Positions 6,078-13,488 of a stretch of DNA of 64,000 bases are shown in pieces. The first letter of the stretch is position 1. The number at the start of each line of letters is the position of its first letter. The notes under the pieces were generated by a model, which saw only the letters and a list, made by a program, of their open reading frames with translations, had not been told where the DNA came from and searched no databases. This DNA is from Saccharothrix longispora (GTDB taxonomy: Bacteria; Actinomycetota; Actinomycetes; Mycobacteriales; Pseudonocardiaceae), in contig NZ_NSDM01000008.1 of assembly GCF_030852425.1 (NCBI RefSeq), positions 1 to 64,000 of the forward strand, written 5' to 3'. The position numbers and the translations under genes are program-made.

Positions 6078-8302
6078 CCACCGCACACGAGCACGACAAC
6101 GACGGCCAGGAGCACGCCAAGGTGCTGCCGCTGCCGGTACGGCGCGCCGACGCCACGACCGCGCCGGGGACCGAGCTGGAGCCGGACGCGACCGTGGTCG
6201 GCGAGGTGCTGACCGAGCAGGAGTCCGCCGAGCTGGACCGCCGCATGGCGGCCGAGCGGGCACGGGCGGCGGCCGGTGCGGTGGTGCGGGTCGTCAAGAC
6301 CGGCGCCACCCACGAGGTCACCCGGCGGGCCGGTCGGGCGGTGGTGCGCAACGTCGGCTACGCCGTGGCCGGCTCCCGCGCCCTGCGCGCCGAGCGTCGC
6401 GCCCGCCGCCACCACACCGACCTTGAGCAGGCCATCACCACCCTGCGCCTGAACGCCAAGAACGCCGACGACTTCCGCGTGTTGCGGGAGCTGGAGCAGG
6501 CGTTGGAGCAGCGCCGCTCCGGGCAGGCACAGCGTGGCCGTGAGCGCCGGTTGGAGGTGCTGCGCTGGTCCGGTGGCGTGATGGTGCTGCTGGCGTCGGG
6601 GCACGTGCTGCTGCTGGGCTACGCCGCCGCTCAGGCCGTCGTCGGCGCGGGTTCGCTGACCGACCGATGGCACGAGATCGTCGGCTTCTGGAGCACCGTG
6701 GTCGAGGTGTCCCCGGTGGGGTCGTACTGGTGGGCGTGGGCCGCTTCCGGTGCGGCGGTGTGGGGGGCACGCGCCATCCCGGTGGGCCGCTCGCGCGGCA
6801 CGCTGCCGGTGTGGGCCGCGGCTGACGAGGCGCGCCCGGCGGACGGGCGCGACATCATCCCCGACGAGTCCGCGGTGCTCTCCGCGCTGCGGCACCTGTC
6901 CGGCCTGCCCGCGCTCAAGCAGGCGTTCAAGGAGGGATGGGGCCGCAACATCACCCCGACGTGGGTGCAGCCCCCGCACCGCGACGGCAAGGGCTGGCGG
7001 ATGCAGCTGGTCATGCCCAAGGGCGTGCCGGTGGAGGAGATCGTCAAGCGCAAGACCGTCTTCGCCCACAACCTCGTCCGCCTGCCGGTGGAGGTGTGGC
7101 CGTCCGAACCGAAGGACCAGCCGGGCGTGCTGGACCTGTGGGTGGCCGACCAGGGCGCGCTGTCCGGGCCGGTGGAACCGTGGCCGCTGCTGGAGTCCGG
7201 CACCGTGGACTTCTTCGCCGGGGTGCCGCTCGGGGTCAACATCCGAGGGGAGCGCGTCACCGGGCAGCTCTCGGAGAAGAACTACGCCATCGCCGGGATG
7301 ATGGGCAGCGGCAAGTCCACGCTGATCATCACCATGCTCACCGGCGCGCTGCTGGACCCGCTCGTGGACGCCGACGTGTTCGTGCTGGCCACCAACGCCG
7401 ACTACGACCCCATGCGCAACCGCTTGCGGACCCTGCGTACCGGCGCGGACCGCGAGACCGTCACCGCGTGCATGGACACCCTGCGTGAGCTGTACCGCGA
7501 CTTGGAGACCAGGGGCAAGGCGTTGCAGCAGCACGGGGCGCGGGCGGTGACCCGCAAGCTCGCCGAGAAGGACGCCCGACTGCGCCCGCGCGTCGTGGTG
7601 ATCGATGAGTGCCAGGCGCTGTTCATGGACAACGAGTACGGGGAGGAGGCAGCCGACGTGACCGTGAAGCTGATCAGCGCCGCCCGCAAGTACGGCATCG
7701 TGCTCGTCTTCGCCACCCCGGAACCGTCCACCGCGTCGCTTCCCCGCAAGGTCATGGCCGTGGTGTCCTGCAAGGCGTGCTTCGCCATCGGCGACCAGCA
7801 GTCCAACGACGCCGTGCTCGGCACCGGCAGCTACAAGCAGGGCATCTCCGCCGTCTCGTTGGAACCCAAGACCACCGAAGGCCCCGGCGACATCGGCACC
7901 GCGATGGTGCGCGGCATCATGGCCAAGCCCAGCCTGCTGCGCAGCCACTACCTGACCACCGACGAGGTCACCGCGGTCATGGAACGCGCCGCCGCCCTGC
8001 GCGCCGGTCACGTCTCCGCCCCGGCCGAGGACGACGCCCCGGCGGTGGACACCTTGGCCGACATCGCTCGCGTGCTGGGCAGCGAACCGCGGCTTCGCTC
8101 GGCGGTGGTGCTGTCCCGGCTCATCGAGCACGACCCGGACCACTACGGCGACTGGTCGTTCAAGGACCTGCGCGCCGTGCTGGACCGCCACGACGTGCCC
8201 CCGCGCAAGTACCAGGGCGACAGCGTCGTCCGTGCCGACGACATCACCGACGCCATCACTCGCCGTGACAACGACACGGCGGACGACGACACCGCCGAGT
8301 AG
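6074..8302 (+). CDS. traB: FtsK/SpoIIIE-type transfer protein (TraB-like)
   Basis: A 742-residue DNA translocase starting at ATG 6074. The N-terminal part is cytoplasmic and charged, two membrane segments lie at about residues 172-192 and 212-232, and the ATPase domain carries Walker A GMMGSGKST (near 407-415) and Walker B VVVIDECQ (near 505-512). The C-terminal 100 residues resemble a small winged-helix region. In Streptomyces such a single hexameric pump moves double-stranded DNA between hyphae after recognising a clt site. The strong inverted repeats just downstream are candidates for that site. The gene overlaps the DUF2637 gene by ATGA. Confidence 0.88.
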   Translation: MTTAHEHDNDGQEHAKVLPLPVRRADATTAPGTELEPDATVVGEVLTEQESAELDRRMAAERARAAAGAVVRVVKTGATHEVTRRAGRAVVRNVGYAVAGSRALRAERRARRHHTDLEQAITTLRLNAKNADDFRVLRELEQALEQRRSGQAQRGRERRLEVLRWSGGVMVLLASGHVLLLGYAAAQAVVGAGSLTDRWHEIVGFWSTVVEVSPVGSYWWAWAASGAAVWGARAIPVGRSRGTLPVWAAADEARPADGRDIIPDESAVLSALRHLSGLPALKQAFKEGWGRNITPTWVQPPHRDGKGWRMQLVMPKGVPVEEIVKRKTVFAHNLVRLPVEVWPSEPKDQPGVLDLWVADQGALSGPVEPWPLLESGTVDFFAGVPLGVNIRGERVTGQLSEKNYAIAGMMGSGKSTLIITMLTGALLDPLVDADVFVLATNADYDPMRNRLRTLRTGADRETVTACMDTLRELYRDLETRGKALQQHGARAVTRKLAEKDARLRPRVVVIDECQALFMDNEYGEEAADVTVKLISAARKYGIVLVFATPEPSTASLPRKVMAVVSCKACFAIGDQQSNDAVLGTGSYKQGISAVSLEPKTTEGPGDIGTAMVRGIMAKPSLLRSHYLTTDEVTAVMERAAALRAGHVSAPAEDDAPAVDTLADIARVLGSEPRLRSAVVLSRLIEHDPDHYGDWSFKDLRAVLDRHDVPPRKYQGDSVVRADDITDAITRRDNDTADDDTAE

Positions 8303-8342
8303 CGCGAAGCACTCGGCGACGACCGCCGAACCCCGTGGTGAG

Positions 8343-8418
8343 CCAGGGGAAGCGGTAGGGGAGGCACGCCGAACCGGGGGAAGTATCCCCAACTCCGTCC
8401 CCTGACCGCTTCCCCTGG
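8343..8418. repeat. Nested inverted repeat downstream of traB
   Basis: A 20-base arm at 8343-8362 (starts CCAGGGGAAGCGG) pairs with 8398-8418 with only one bulged base. Inside the 35-base loop a second hairpin pairs GGGG 8377-8380 with CCCC 8387-8390. It lies 41 bases after the traB stop in a 321-base noncoding stretch. It could terminate the transfer operon, or act as a transfer (clt) or replication origin structure. No T-run follows, which slightly favours a DNA-level role. Confidence 0.65.
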
Positions 8419-8465
8419 CCCCAACAGCCAAAACCCCGTAAGGGGAAGATCGTCTAAACGGCGCG

Positions 8466-8518
8466 CGGACCAGCGAGAACACCCTGGAACCGCACTCGTG
8501 GTTCCCCTGCGCGGTCCG
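8466..8518. repeat. Second cruciform-like structure before the replication genes
   Basis: CGGACC 8466-8471 pairs with GGTCCG 8513-8518, and inside it GGAACC 8486-8491 pairs with GGTTCC 8500-8505 around an 8-base loop. Together with 8343-8418 this gives two extruding structures in one 180-base noncoding block between the transfer and replication genes. The remainder of 8303-8623 holds no ORF I can support. Confidence 0.5.
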
Positions 8519-8623
8519 TCCCCTCATCCCCTCGGCACGACAGCGCGCTGCCTTGCCCACCAGGCCGCGCGCCGACCCCGCACACCCACATGTCGTCACT
8601 CAAAGTGACCGAAAGGTGTCGCC

Positions 8624-8800
8624 ATGAGCACGGTCATGCACATCGTCGGCGACCTGCGCACCCTCGCCCACCAACTCGGACTCAGCGACAACCCCCGTGC
8701 CCTGTGCGGCACCCGCGTCGACACCGGCGCACCCCGCAACGCGCCCCTGTGCCCCACGTGCATGCGCAACGCCGGATGGACCCACGACAAGCGCCGCTGA
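8624..8800 (+). CDS. 58-aa protein with CxGT/CPTC zinc-knuckle-like motif
   Basis: An ATG-started ORF of 58 codons with a ribosome site (GAAAGG at 8611-8616), ending 35 bases before the prim-pol gene. It begins MSTVMHIVGDLRTLAHQLG and contains ALCGTRV and, 17 residues later, PLCPTCM, so three cysteines could form part of a zinc site. GC-rich third positions and the spacing to its neighbour support a real gene. Its place directly ahead of the replication protein suggests an accessory DNA- or protein-binding role (inference). Confidence 0.6.
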   Translation: MSTVMHIVGDLRTLAHQLGLSDNPRALCGTRVDTGAPRNAPLCPTCMRNAGWTHDKRR

Positions 8801-8835
8801 CCCACCGAACCAACCACCGTCCGAAGGAGACGAAC

Positions 8836-9720
8836 GTGCCACCTCACAACCCGCTGTTGTCGGCCGCGCTGGACACCGCCGCCCGTGGCTGGCCGGTCTT
8901 CCCCCTCGTGCCCGGCGGCAAGCGGCCCGCCGTGCGCGACTGGGAGCAGCGCGCCACCACCGACCCCGCCCGCATCCACCGCTGCTGGAACCACGGCCCC
9001 GCCTACAACATCGGCCTTGCCACCGGCCCGGCCGGACTGGTCGTGGTGGACCTCGACGTGGCCAAGCCCGACAAGCCCGACCCGGACGGCTTCCGGCACG
9101 GCCTGGAGGTGCTGGCACTCCTGGCCGACAACACCGACCAGGAGCTGCCCGCCGACACCCGCACGGTGTCCACCGCTTCGGGTGGCCGGCACCTGTACTT
9201 CACCGCCTCCGCCGGGGTGGAGTACCGCAACACCGCCGGGAAAGCCGGGCGACTCATCGACAGCCGCGCCCACGGCGGCTACGTCGTCGCGCCCGGCTCG
9301 ACCGTGGACGGCCGCGGCTACCAGCTGGTGCACGACGCACCACCGGCGCCCTTGCCGACGTGGCTCGGTGAACTGCTGCGGCCCGCGCCGCTGCCGCCGC
9401 CACCGGCCGAGCCGATCCGGTTGCGAGTACCGGCCAACGACCGGCGCGGCCGGTACCTGCGAGCCGCCATCGACGCCGAGGTAGCCCGCGTGGAGGGGGC
9501 GACCTCGGGACAACGCAACTTCGCCCTCTACTGCGCCGCTCAAGCCCTCGGACAACTCGTCGCCGGGGGAGCCCTCACCGACGACGAAGTCCGCGACGCG
9601 CTCATGCGCGCCGCCGCCGGACACATCGCCGTCAACGCCTACACCCACCACACCGCCGAGCAGACCATCACCAGCGGTCTCCGCGACGGTGCCCGTCGAC
9701 CACGCCGACTTGCCGCGTGA
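8836..9720 (+). CDS. Bifunctional DNA primase/polymerase (RepPP-type)
   Basis: A 294-residue prim-pol protein, GTG start at 8836 after AAGGAGA. The metal-binding motif I is VVVDLDV (near residue 76) and motif II is STASGGRHLYF, followed by the conserved HGGYVVAPGS segment; these define the actinobacterial prim-pol fold. The C-terminal third is a helical region typical of the AICE versions. It primes or starts replication of the excised element, probably with the ATPase encoded next, which overlaps it as GTGA. AICEs use RepSA, RepAM or prim-pol (RepPP) replicators; this is the last kind. Confidence 0.88.
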   Translation: MPPHNPLLSAALDTAARGWPVFPLVPGGKRPAVRDWEQRATTDPARIHRCWNHGPAYNIGLATGPAGLVVVDLDVAKPDKPDPDGFRHGLEVLALLADNTDQELPADTRTVSTASGGRHLYFTASAGVEYRNTAGKAGRLIDSRAHGGYVVAPGSTVDGRGYQLVHDAPPAPLPTWLGELLRPAPLPPPPAEPIRLRVPANDRRGRYLRAAIDAEVARVEGATSGQRNFALYCAAQALGQLVAGGALTDDEVRDALMRAAAGHIAVNAYTHHTAEQTITSGLRDGARRPRRLAA

Positions 9721-10715
9721 ACCACATGTCCGACCACGAGGGAGCGACCACCGCCATGACCACTGCACCACCGGTCGAACCCGACCCGTTCGCCGACGCC
9801 TGGACCGCCGACAAGCTCATGGCCGCCGACTTCCCCGACCCCAAGTGGGCCGTGCCCGGCGTGCTCTGCGAAGGCGTGACCCTGTTGGCCGGACCGCCCA
9901 AGGTCGGCAAGTCGTGGATGTCGCTCGGGTTGGGCCTGTCGATCGCGTCCGGTCAGCCCGCGTTCGGCAGCATTGACACCGGCCTGGCCGCCCCGGTGCT
10001 CTACCTGGCGTTGGAGGACACCGCACGGCGGCTCAAGACCCGCATGGGGAAGATGCTCGGCGACCAGCCCGCGCCGCACCTGCTCACCCTGGCCACCCAC
10101 TGCCCACCGCTGCCCCAGGGCGGGGACAGGGCCATCGCCGGATGGCTGCGCGGCAACCCGGCCGCACGCCTGGTGGTCATCGACGTGTTCGCCAAGGTGC
10201 GCGGCACCGAACCCGGCAACGTCCAGCAGTACGACGCGGACTACCTCGCCGTTGGCCGCGCCAAGCGCGTTGCCGACCACTTCGGGGTGTCGGTCGTGCT
10301 CGTCCACCACGTCCGCAAGGCCACGCACGAGGACTTCCTGGCCACCGTGTCGGGAACCAACGGCATCGCGGGCGCGGCAGACGCCGTGCTGGTGCTCGAA
10401 CGCGGGCGCAACAACGCCGATGGCGTCCTGCACATCACCGGCCGCGACGTGGAGGAAGCCGACCACGCGCTGAGCTTCAACCCCGACAACGGTTCCTGGA
10501 CCATGCTCGACGGCCCCGCCATCGACCACACCATCGGCGACACCCGCGCCGTCATCCTGCGCTACCTGCGCGAGAACAGCGGCAGCACACCAGCGCAGAT
10601 CGCCACCGGCACCGGCCTGGACGCCGGGACCGTCCGCAAGACCTGCGCCCGGATGCACGACGCCGGGCAACTCACCAAGGACGCCACCAGCCGCTACTTC
10701 GCGCCGCTGCTGTGA
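9717..10715 (+). CDS. AAA ATPase, RepA-like replicative helicase
   Basis: A 332-residue P-loop ATPase of the AAA_25/RepA helicase group. Walker A is LLAGPPKVGKSW (about residues 58-69), Walker B is RLVVIDVF near 155, and the sensor segment VSVVLVHHVRK follows. The C-terminal 60 residues form a winged helix (TPAQIATGTGLDAGTVRKTCARMHDAG region). The GTGA overlap with the prim-pol gene shows they form a replication pair. Downstream lies the CTGTCCCRCC repeat cluster. Alternative starts exist at Met4 or Met14. Confidence 0.85.
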   Translation: MNHMSDHEGATTAMTTAPPVEPDPFADAWTADKLMAADFPDPKWAVPGVLCEGVTLLAGPPKVGKSWMSLGLGLSIASGQPAFGSIDTGLAAPVLYLALEDTARRLKTRMGKMLGDQPAPHLLTLATHCPPLPQGGDRAIAGWLRGNPAARLVVIDVFAKVRGTEPGNVQQYDADYLAVGRAKRVADHFGVSVVLVHHVRKATHEDFLATVSGTNGIAGAADAVLVLERGRNNADGVLHITGRDVEEADHALSFNPDNGSWTMLDGPAIDHTIGDTRAVILRYLRENSGSTPAQIATGTGLDAGTVRKTCARMHDAGQLTKDATSRYFAPLL

Positions 10716-10719
10716 CCGA

Positions 10720-10838
10720 GGTGGGACAGCCCACCGACCAGGAGCTGTCCCACCTGTCCCACCTGTCCCGCCACCTGCTCTGACCTGCTGTTCCGGGGTG
10801 GGACAGGTGTCCCGCGCACTGTCCCACCCTGTCCCGCC
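10720..10838. repeat. Iteron-like cluster of CTGTCCCRCC motifs
   Basis: Seven copies of CTGTCCCACC or CTGTCCCGCC (or reverse complement) fall in 119 bases: forward at 10745, 10754 and 10763 (9-base period), 10819 and 10829, reverse at 10720-10729 and 10797-10806. The block fills the gap between the helicase and the excisionase. Tandem plus inverted copies are what one expects of an origin, or of a binding array for the replication protein, excisionase or a repressor. The repeats are directly visible; which protein reads them is not. Confidence 0.75.
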
Positions 10839-10861
10839 GGCACGTACGAAAGGCCACCGCG

Positions 10862-11050
10862 ATGAGCGCACCACGCACCTGGCTCACCGTCGATGAGTTC
10901 TGCGAGGAGATGGGGATTTCCCGATCCACCTTCTACGACTGGAAGGCCAAGAGGCGGGCACCACGCGTCCGGAAGCTCCCCAACGGCAAGCTGCGCATCG
11001 ACCGCGCGGACGTCAAAGCCTGGTACGACGCCTTGGAGGTCGCGGCCTGA
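10862..11050 (+). CDS. xis: Excisionase (Xis), helix-turn-helix
   Basis: A 62-residue MerR-like HTH protein of the excisionase type: WLTVDEFCEEMGISRSTFYDWKAKRRAPRVRKLPNGKLRIDRADVKAWYD. It bends DNA at the attachment site so that the integrase excises the element. It has its own start after a GAAAGG-type ribosome site and ends in a TGATG overlap with the integrase gene, so excision and integration functions are made together. The length is typical of AICE Xis proteins. Confidence 0.88.
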   Translation: MSAPRTWLTVDEFCEEMGISRSTFYDWKAKRRAPRVRKLPNGKLRIDRADVKAWYDALEVAA

Positions 11051-12423
11051 TGAGCACCACCTATGACGTCCGCGTCTACAAAACCGAGACCTACCAGGGG
11101 AAGAAGACCACCACCCACTACGTGCGCTGGAAGGTCGCGGGCAAACTCCACCGGGAAGGGTTCCGCACCGCGGCTCTGGCCGACAGCTTCCGATCGGAGC
11201 TGGTGTCAGCGTCGCGACGCGGTGAGGCGTTCCACGTCGACACCGGAAGGCCGGTGTCGATGCAGCGCGAGGAACACACGATGTCGTGGTTCCGACTCGC
11301 GTGCGCGTTCGTGGACATGAAGTGGCCCCGGGCCGCAGCCACGACCAGGCGCACGAACGCGGAAGCACTCACCACCGTGACAACCGCGTTGTTCACCACC
11401 GCCAAGGGCAAGCCCGACGACAAGCTCATCCGGGCCGCGCTGGGTCGGTGGGCGTTCAACACCAGTCGCCGCGACCAGGACAAGCCGGACGCCATCGCCG
11501 GGGCGCTGCGCTGGATCGAGCGGAACACCCGCCCGGTGTCAGCCCTGGCCGATCCGGAAGTGCTCCGCCCGGTGCTCGACGCTCTCACCGTCCGACTCGA
11601 CGGCAAGCCCTACGCACCCAGCGTGGTCAGCCGACGCCGCAAGATCCTGTCCACCACCGTGGAGTACGCCGTTGAACGGAAGTTGCTCACCAAGAACCCG
11701 ATTCCGGCGCTGAAGTGGACGGCTCCGCGAACGGTGCACGCGGTGGACCGGCGGTCGGTGGCCAACCCGGTCCAGGCCCGGACGCTGCTGGCCGCTGTCG
11801 GTACGCAGCAGCGCAGCGGGCCGCGCCTGGTGGCCTTCTTCGGATGCCTCTACTTCGCAGCCCTGCGGCCGGAGGAAGCCGTTGCGCTGGCCAAGCACAA
11901 CCTGTCCCTCCCCGAGAAGGGATGGGGGGAATTGACCATCGACACCGCCGAGCCGCACGCGGGCAAGGAGTGGACCGACAGTGGCGCGAACCGTGACCGG
12001 CGGCAGCTCAAGCAGCGTGCACGTGGCGAGAGCCGCACGGTGCCCTGTCCACCGGAGTTGACTGCGCTGCTGCACTCCCACATCCGCCAGTTCGGCACGG
12101 CGGCGGACGGTCGGCTGTTCACCGGGGAGCGCAACGGCCAGGAGCTGCCGAAGCTCACCATCGTCCGGGCCTGGCAGCGTGCCCGCGCCGAGGTCTTCAC
12201 CCAAGAGGTCGTCGCTACGCCCCTGGCGGGCACGCCGTACGACCTGCGGCACGCGGCGGTGTCGACGTGGCTCAACGGGGGAGTGCCCGCGGTGACCGTC
12301 GCCGAGTGGGCGGGGCACTCGGTCGAGGTGCTGCTCAAGATCTACGCCAAGTGTCTCGACGGGGAGGCGGCGGCGGTCCGGCAGCGCGTCGAGGCTGCTC
12401 TTGGGCACCGACCGAGCGGCTAG
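11050..12423 (+). CDS. int: Tyrosine site-specific integrase
   Basis: A 457-residue tyrosine recombinase. The N-terminal arm- and core-binding region fills residues 1-230. The catalytic arginine is in AALRPEEAVAL (near 277), the second box is PYDLRHAAVSTWL, where the usual His of HxLR is Tyr, then GHS and the nucleophile Tyr in LLKIYAKC. The PYDLRH form occurs in many actinobacterial integrases, so it is not a sign of inactivity. Two copies of TTTGGCAC (12427-12434, 12438-12445) just after the stop may be arm-type sites. The target is the tRNA-Arg next door. Confidence 0.92.
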   Translation: MSTTYDVRVYKTETYQGKKTTTHYVRWKVAGKLHREGFRTAALADSFRSELVSASRRGEAFHVDTGRPVSMQREEHTMSWFRLACAFVDMKWPRAAATTRRTNAEALTTVTTALFTTAKGKPDDKLIRAALGRWAFNTSRRDQDKPDAIAGALRWIERNTRPVSALADPEVLRPVLDALTVRLDGKPYAPSVVSRRRKILSTTVEYAVERKLLTKNPIPALKWTAPRTVHAVDRRSVANPVQARTLLAAVGTQQRSGPRLVAFFGCLYFAALRPEEAVALAKHNLSLPEKGWGELTIDTAEPHAGKEWTDSGANRDRRQLKQRARGESRTVPCPPELTALLHSHIRQFGTAADGRLFTGERNGQELPKLTIVRAWQRARAEVFTQEVVATPLAGTPYDLRHAAVSTWLNGGVPAVTVAEWAGHSVEVLLKIYAKCLDGEAAAVRQRVEAALGHRPSG

Positions 12424-12495
12424 AACTTTGGCACGTATTTGGCACAGACAGCCGTAGACGGCCGGTCTCCACCGGACACGGCCGGACATACGAGT

Positions 12496-12532
12496 AAGGC
12501 CCTTGACCGCGTTCGCGCTGGTCAAGGGCCTT
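12496..12532 (+). terminator. Strong terminator after the integrase gene
   Basis: AAGGCCCTTGACC 12496-12508 pairs perfectly with 12520-12532 across an 11-base loop, ending in TTTT. It insulates the element from the tRNA, which is read in the opposite direction, and closes the xis-int transcript. Confidence 0.9.
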
Positions 12533-12552
12533 TTCGTGCTGGTGAACGGTTG

Positions 12553-12624
12553 TGCCCCCGGCAGGATTCGAACCTGCGCACCCGCCTCCGGAGGGCGGTG
12601 CTCTATCCCCTGAGCTACGGGGGC
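12553..12624 (-). tRNA. tRNA-Arg (anticodon CCG), attachment site
   Basis: Read on the minus strand, GCCCCCG at the 5' end pairs with CGGGGGC at the 3' end. The D-arm is GCTC..GAGC, the anticodon loop CTCCGGA gives anticodon CCG, and the T-arm is GCAGG-TTCGAAT-CCTGC. CCA is not encoded. The 3' end faces the integrase, and the gene is intact, as expected when an AICE restores the 3' half on integration. Confidence 0.95.
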
Positions 12625-12689
12625 CGCAGCTACGGGTGGAAGCTTAGCGCACTGCCGCGAGCAGGTTTCACCCCCTACCCTTTTGGGTT

Positions 12690-13445
12690 GTGGAACGGGT
12701 GGTTGTGGGGGCTGACCTGCGGCTTCGGGTGGTCGAGGGCGGGGATGCGGGTGGGGTGCCCGTCGTGTTGGTGCACGGCTACCCCGACACGTCGTCCGTG
12801 TGGGACGGGGTCGCCGAGCGGCTCGGGGAGAGGTTCCGGGTCGTCCGCTACGACGTGCGCGGGGCCGGCGGGTCGGAGGCCCCGGCCGGGCGGGACGGGT
12901 ACCGGGTGGAGGTGCTCGTCCGGGACCTCGTGGCCGTGGTCCGGGACGTCGGGGCGCCCGTCCACCTCGTCGGGCACGACTGGGGGTCCGTGCAGGGGTG
13001 GGCCGCCGTCGCCGCGCACCCCGGGTTGTTCTCGTCGTTCACCAGCATTTCCGGGCCTGCTCTGGACCACCTGGGCGGGGTGTCGGTCCGGGCGGTGTGG
13101 AGGTCCTGGTACGTGCTGCTCTTCCTGGTGCCCGGACTCGCCGAGGTGGTGTGGCGGGCGGGGTGGGTGCGGCGGTTGACGCGGGCCGGGCGGCGGGAGC
13201 TGGTCAACGGGGTGGAGTTGTACCGGGCGAACGTGGGGCGCAGCCGGGCTCCTCGGGTGGTCGAGGTTCCGGTTCACCAGATCGAGTTGGTTCGTGACCC
13301 GTTCGTAGGAGTCGGGCACCTGGATGCCTCGAAGCGGTGGACTCGGGTGTTGACTCGTAGCCGGGTGCGGGCGGGGCACTGGGCTGTTCGGACGCATCCG
13401 GCCGTGGTGGCGGAGCGCATCACCCGGGTGATCGACGGCGCGTGA
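12690..13445 (+). CDS. Alpha/beta hydrolase (epoxide hydrolase-like)
   Basis: A 251-residue alpha/beta-hydrolase. VVLVHGYPDTSSVWDGV carries the oxyanion hole HGYP, HLVGHDWGSVQGW has Asp as nucleophile (GHDWGS, as in epoxide hydrolases and haloalkane dehalogenases), and the C-terminal GHWAVRTHP supplies the catalytic His. Substrate unknown. GTG 12690 has no ribosome site, but TACCCT at 12676-12681 ends 8 bases earlier, so a leaderless mRNA is likely. It is the first chromosomal gene after the tRNA. Confidence 0.85.
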   Translation: MERVVVGADLRLRVVEGGDAGGVPVVLVHGYPDTSSVWDGVAERLGERFRVVRYDVRGAGGSEAPAGRDGYRVEVLVRDLVAVVRDVGAPVHLVGHDWGSVQGWAAVAAHPGLFSSFTSISGPALDHLGGVSVRAVWRSWYVLLFLVPGLAEVVWRAGWVRRLTRAGRRELVNGVELYRANVGRSRAPRVVEVPVHQIELVRDPFVGVGHLDASKRWTRVLTRSRVRAGHWAVRTHPAVVAERITRVIDGA

Positions 13446-13452
13446 GAACGTG

Positions 13453-13481
13453 TTGCACTCATGCGCATGTGACTATATGTT
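13453..13481 (+). promoter_or_regulatory. Promoter with operator palindrome for the CDF gene
   Basis: TTGCAC (13453-13458) and TATGTT (13476-13481) are 17 bases apart, and the -10 box ends 7 bases before ATG 13489. The spacer carries the perfect palindrome CATGCGCATG at 13460-13469. A repressor bound there would block RNA polymerase; a metal sensor is the natural guess for a metal-efflux gene (inference). Confidence 0.6.
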
Positions 13482-13488
13482 CCGACGC

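Larger units (their letters stand above)
1..12590. mobile_element. Integrated AICE-type conjugative element (right part)
   Basis: The gene set is that of an actinomycete integrative and conjugative element: tyrosine integrase and excisionase beside a tRNA gene, a prim-pol plus AAA ATPase replication pair, a single FtsK/TraB-type translocase for double-stranded DNA transfer, a DUF2637/Spd-like protein and a GntR-type regulator. The integrase ends about 130 bases from the 3' end of a minus-strand tRNA-Arg, which is the expected target. The right end is therefore placed inside the 3' half of that tRNA. I found no second copy of the tRNA 3' end to the left, so the left end should lie outside the window. 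That the AT-rich leftmost genes belong to the element is inference. Confidence 0.85.

Noticed and set aside
13450-13488. GTG 13450 as start of the CDF transporter
   Set aside because: It would place coding sequence over the promoter boxes and palindrome; the His-rich N-terminus naturally begins at ATG 13489.
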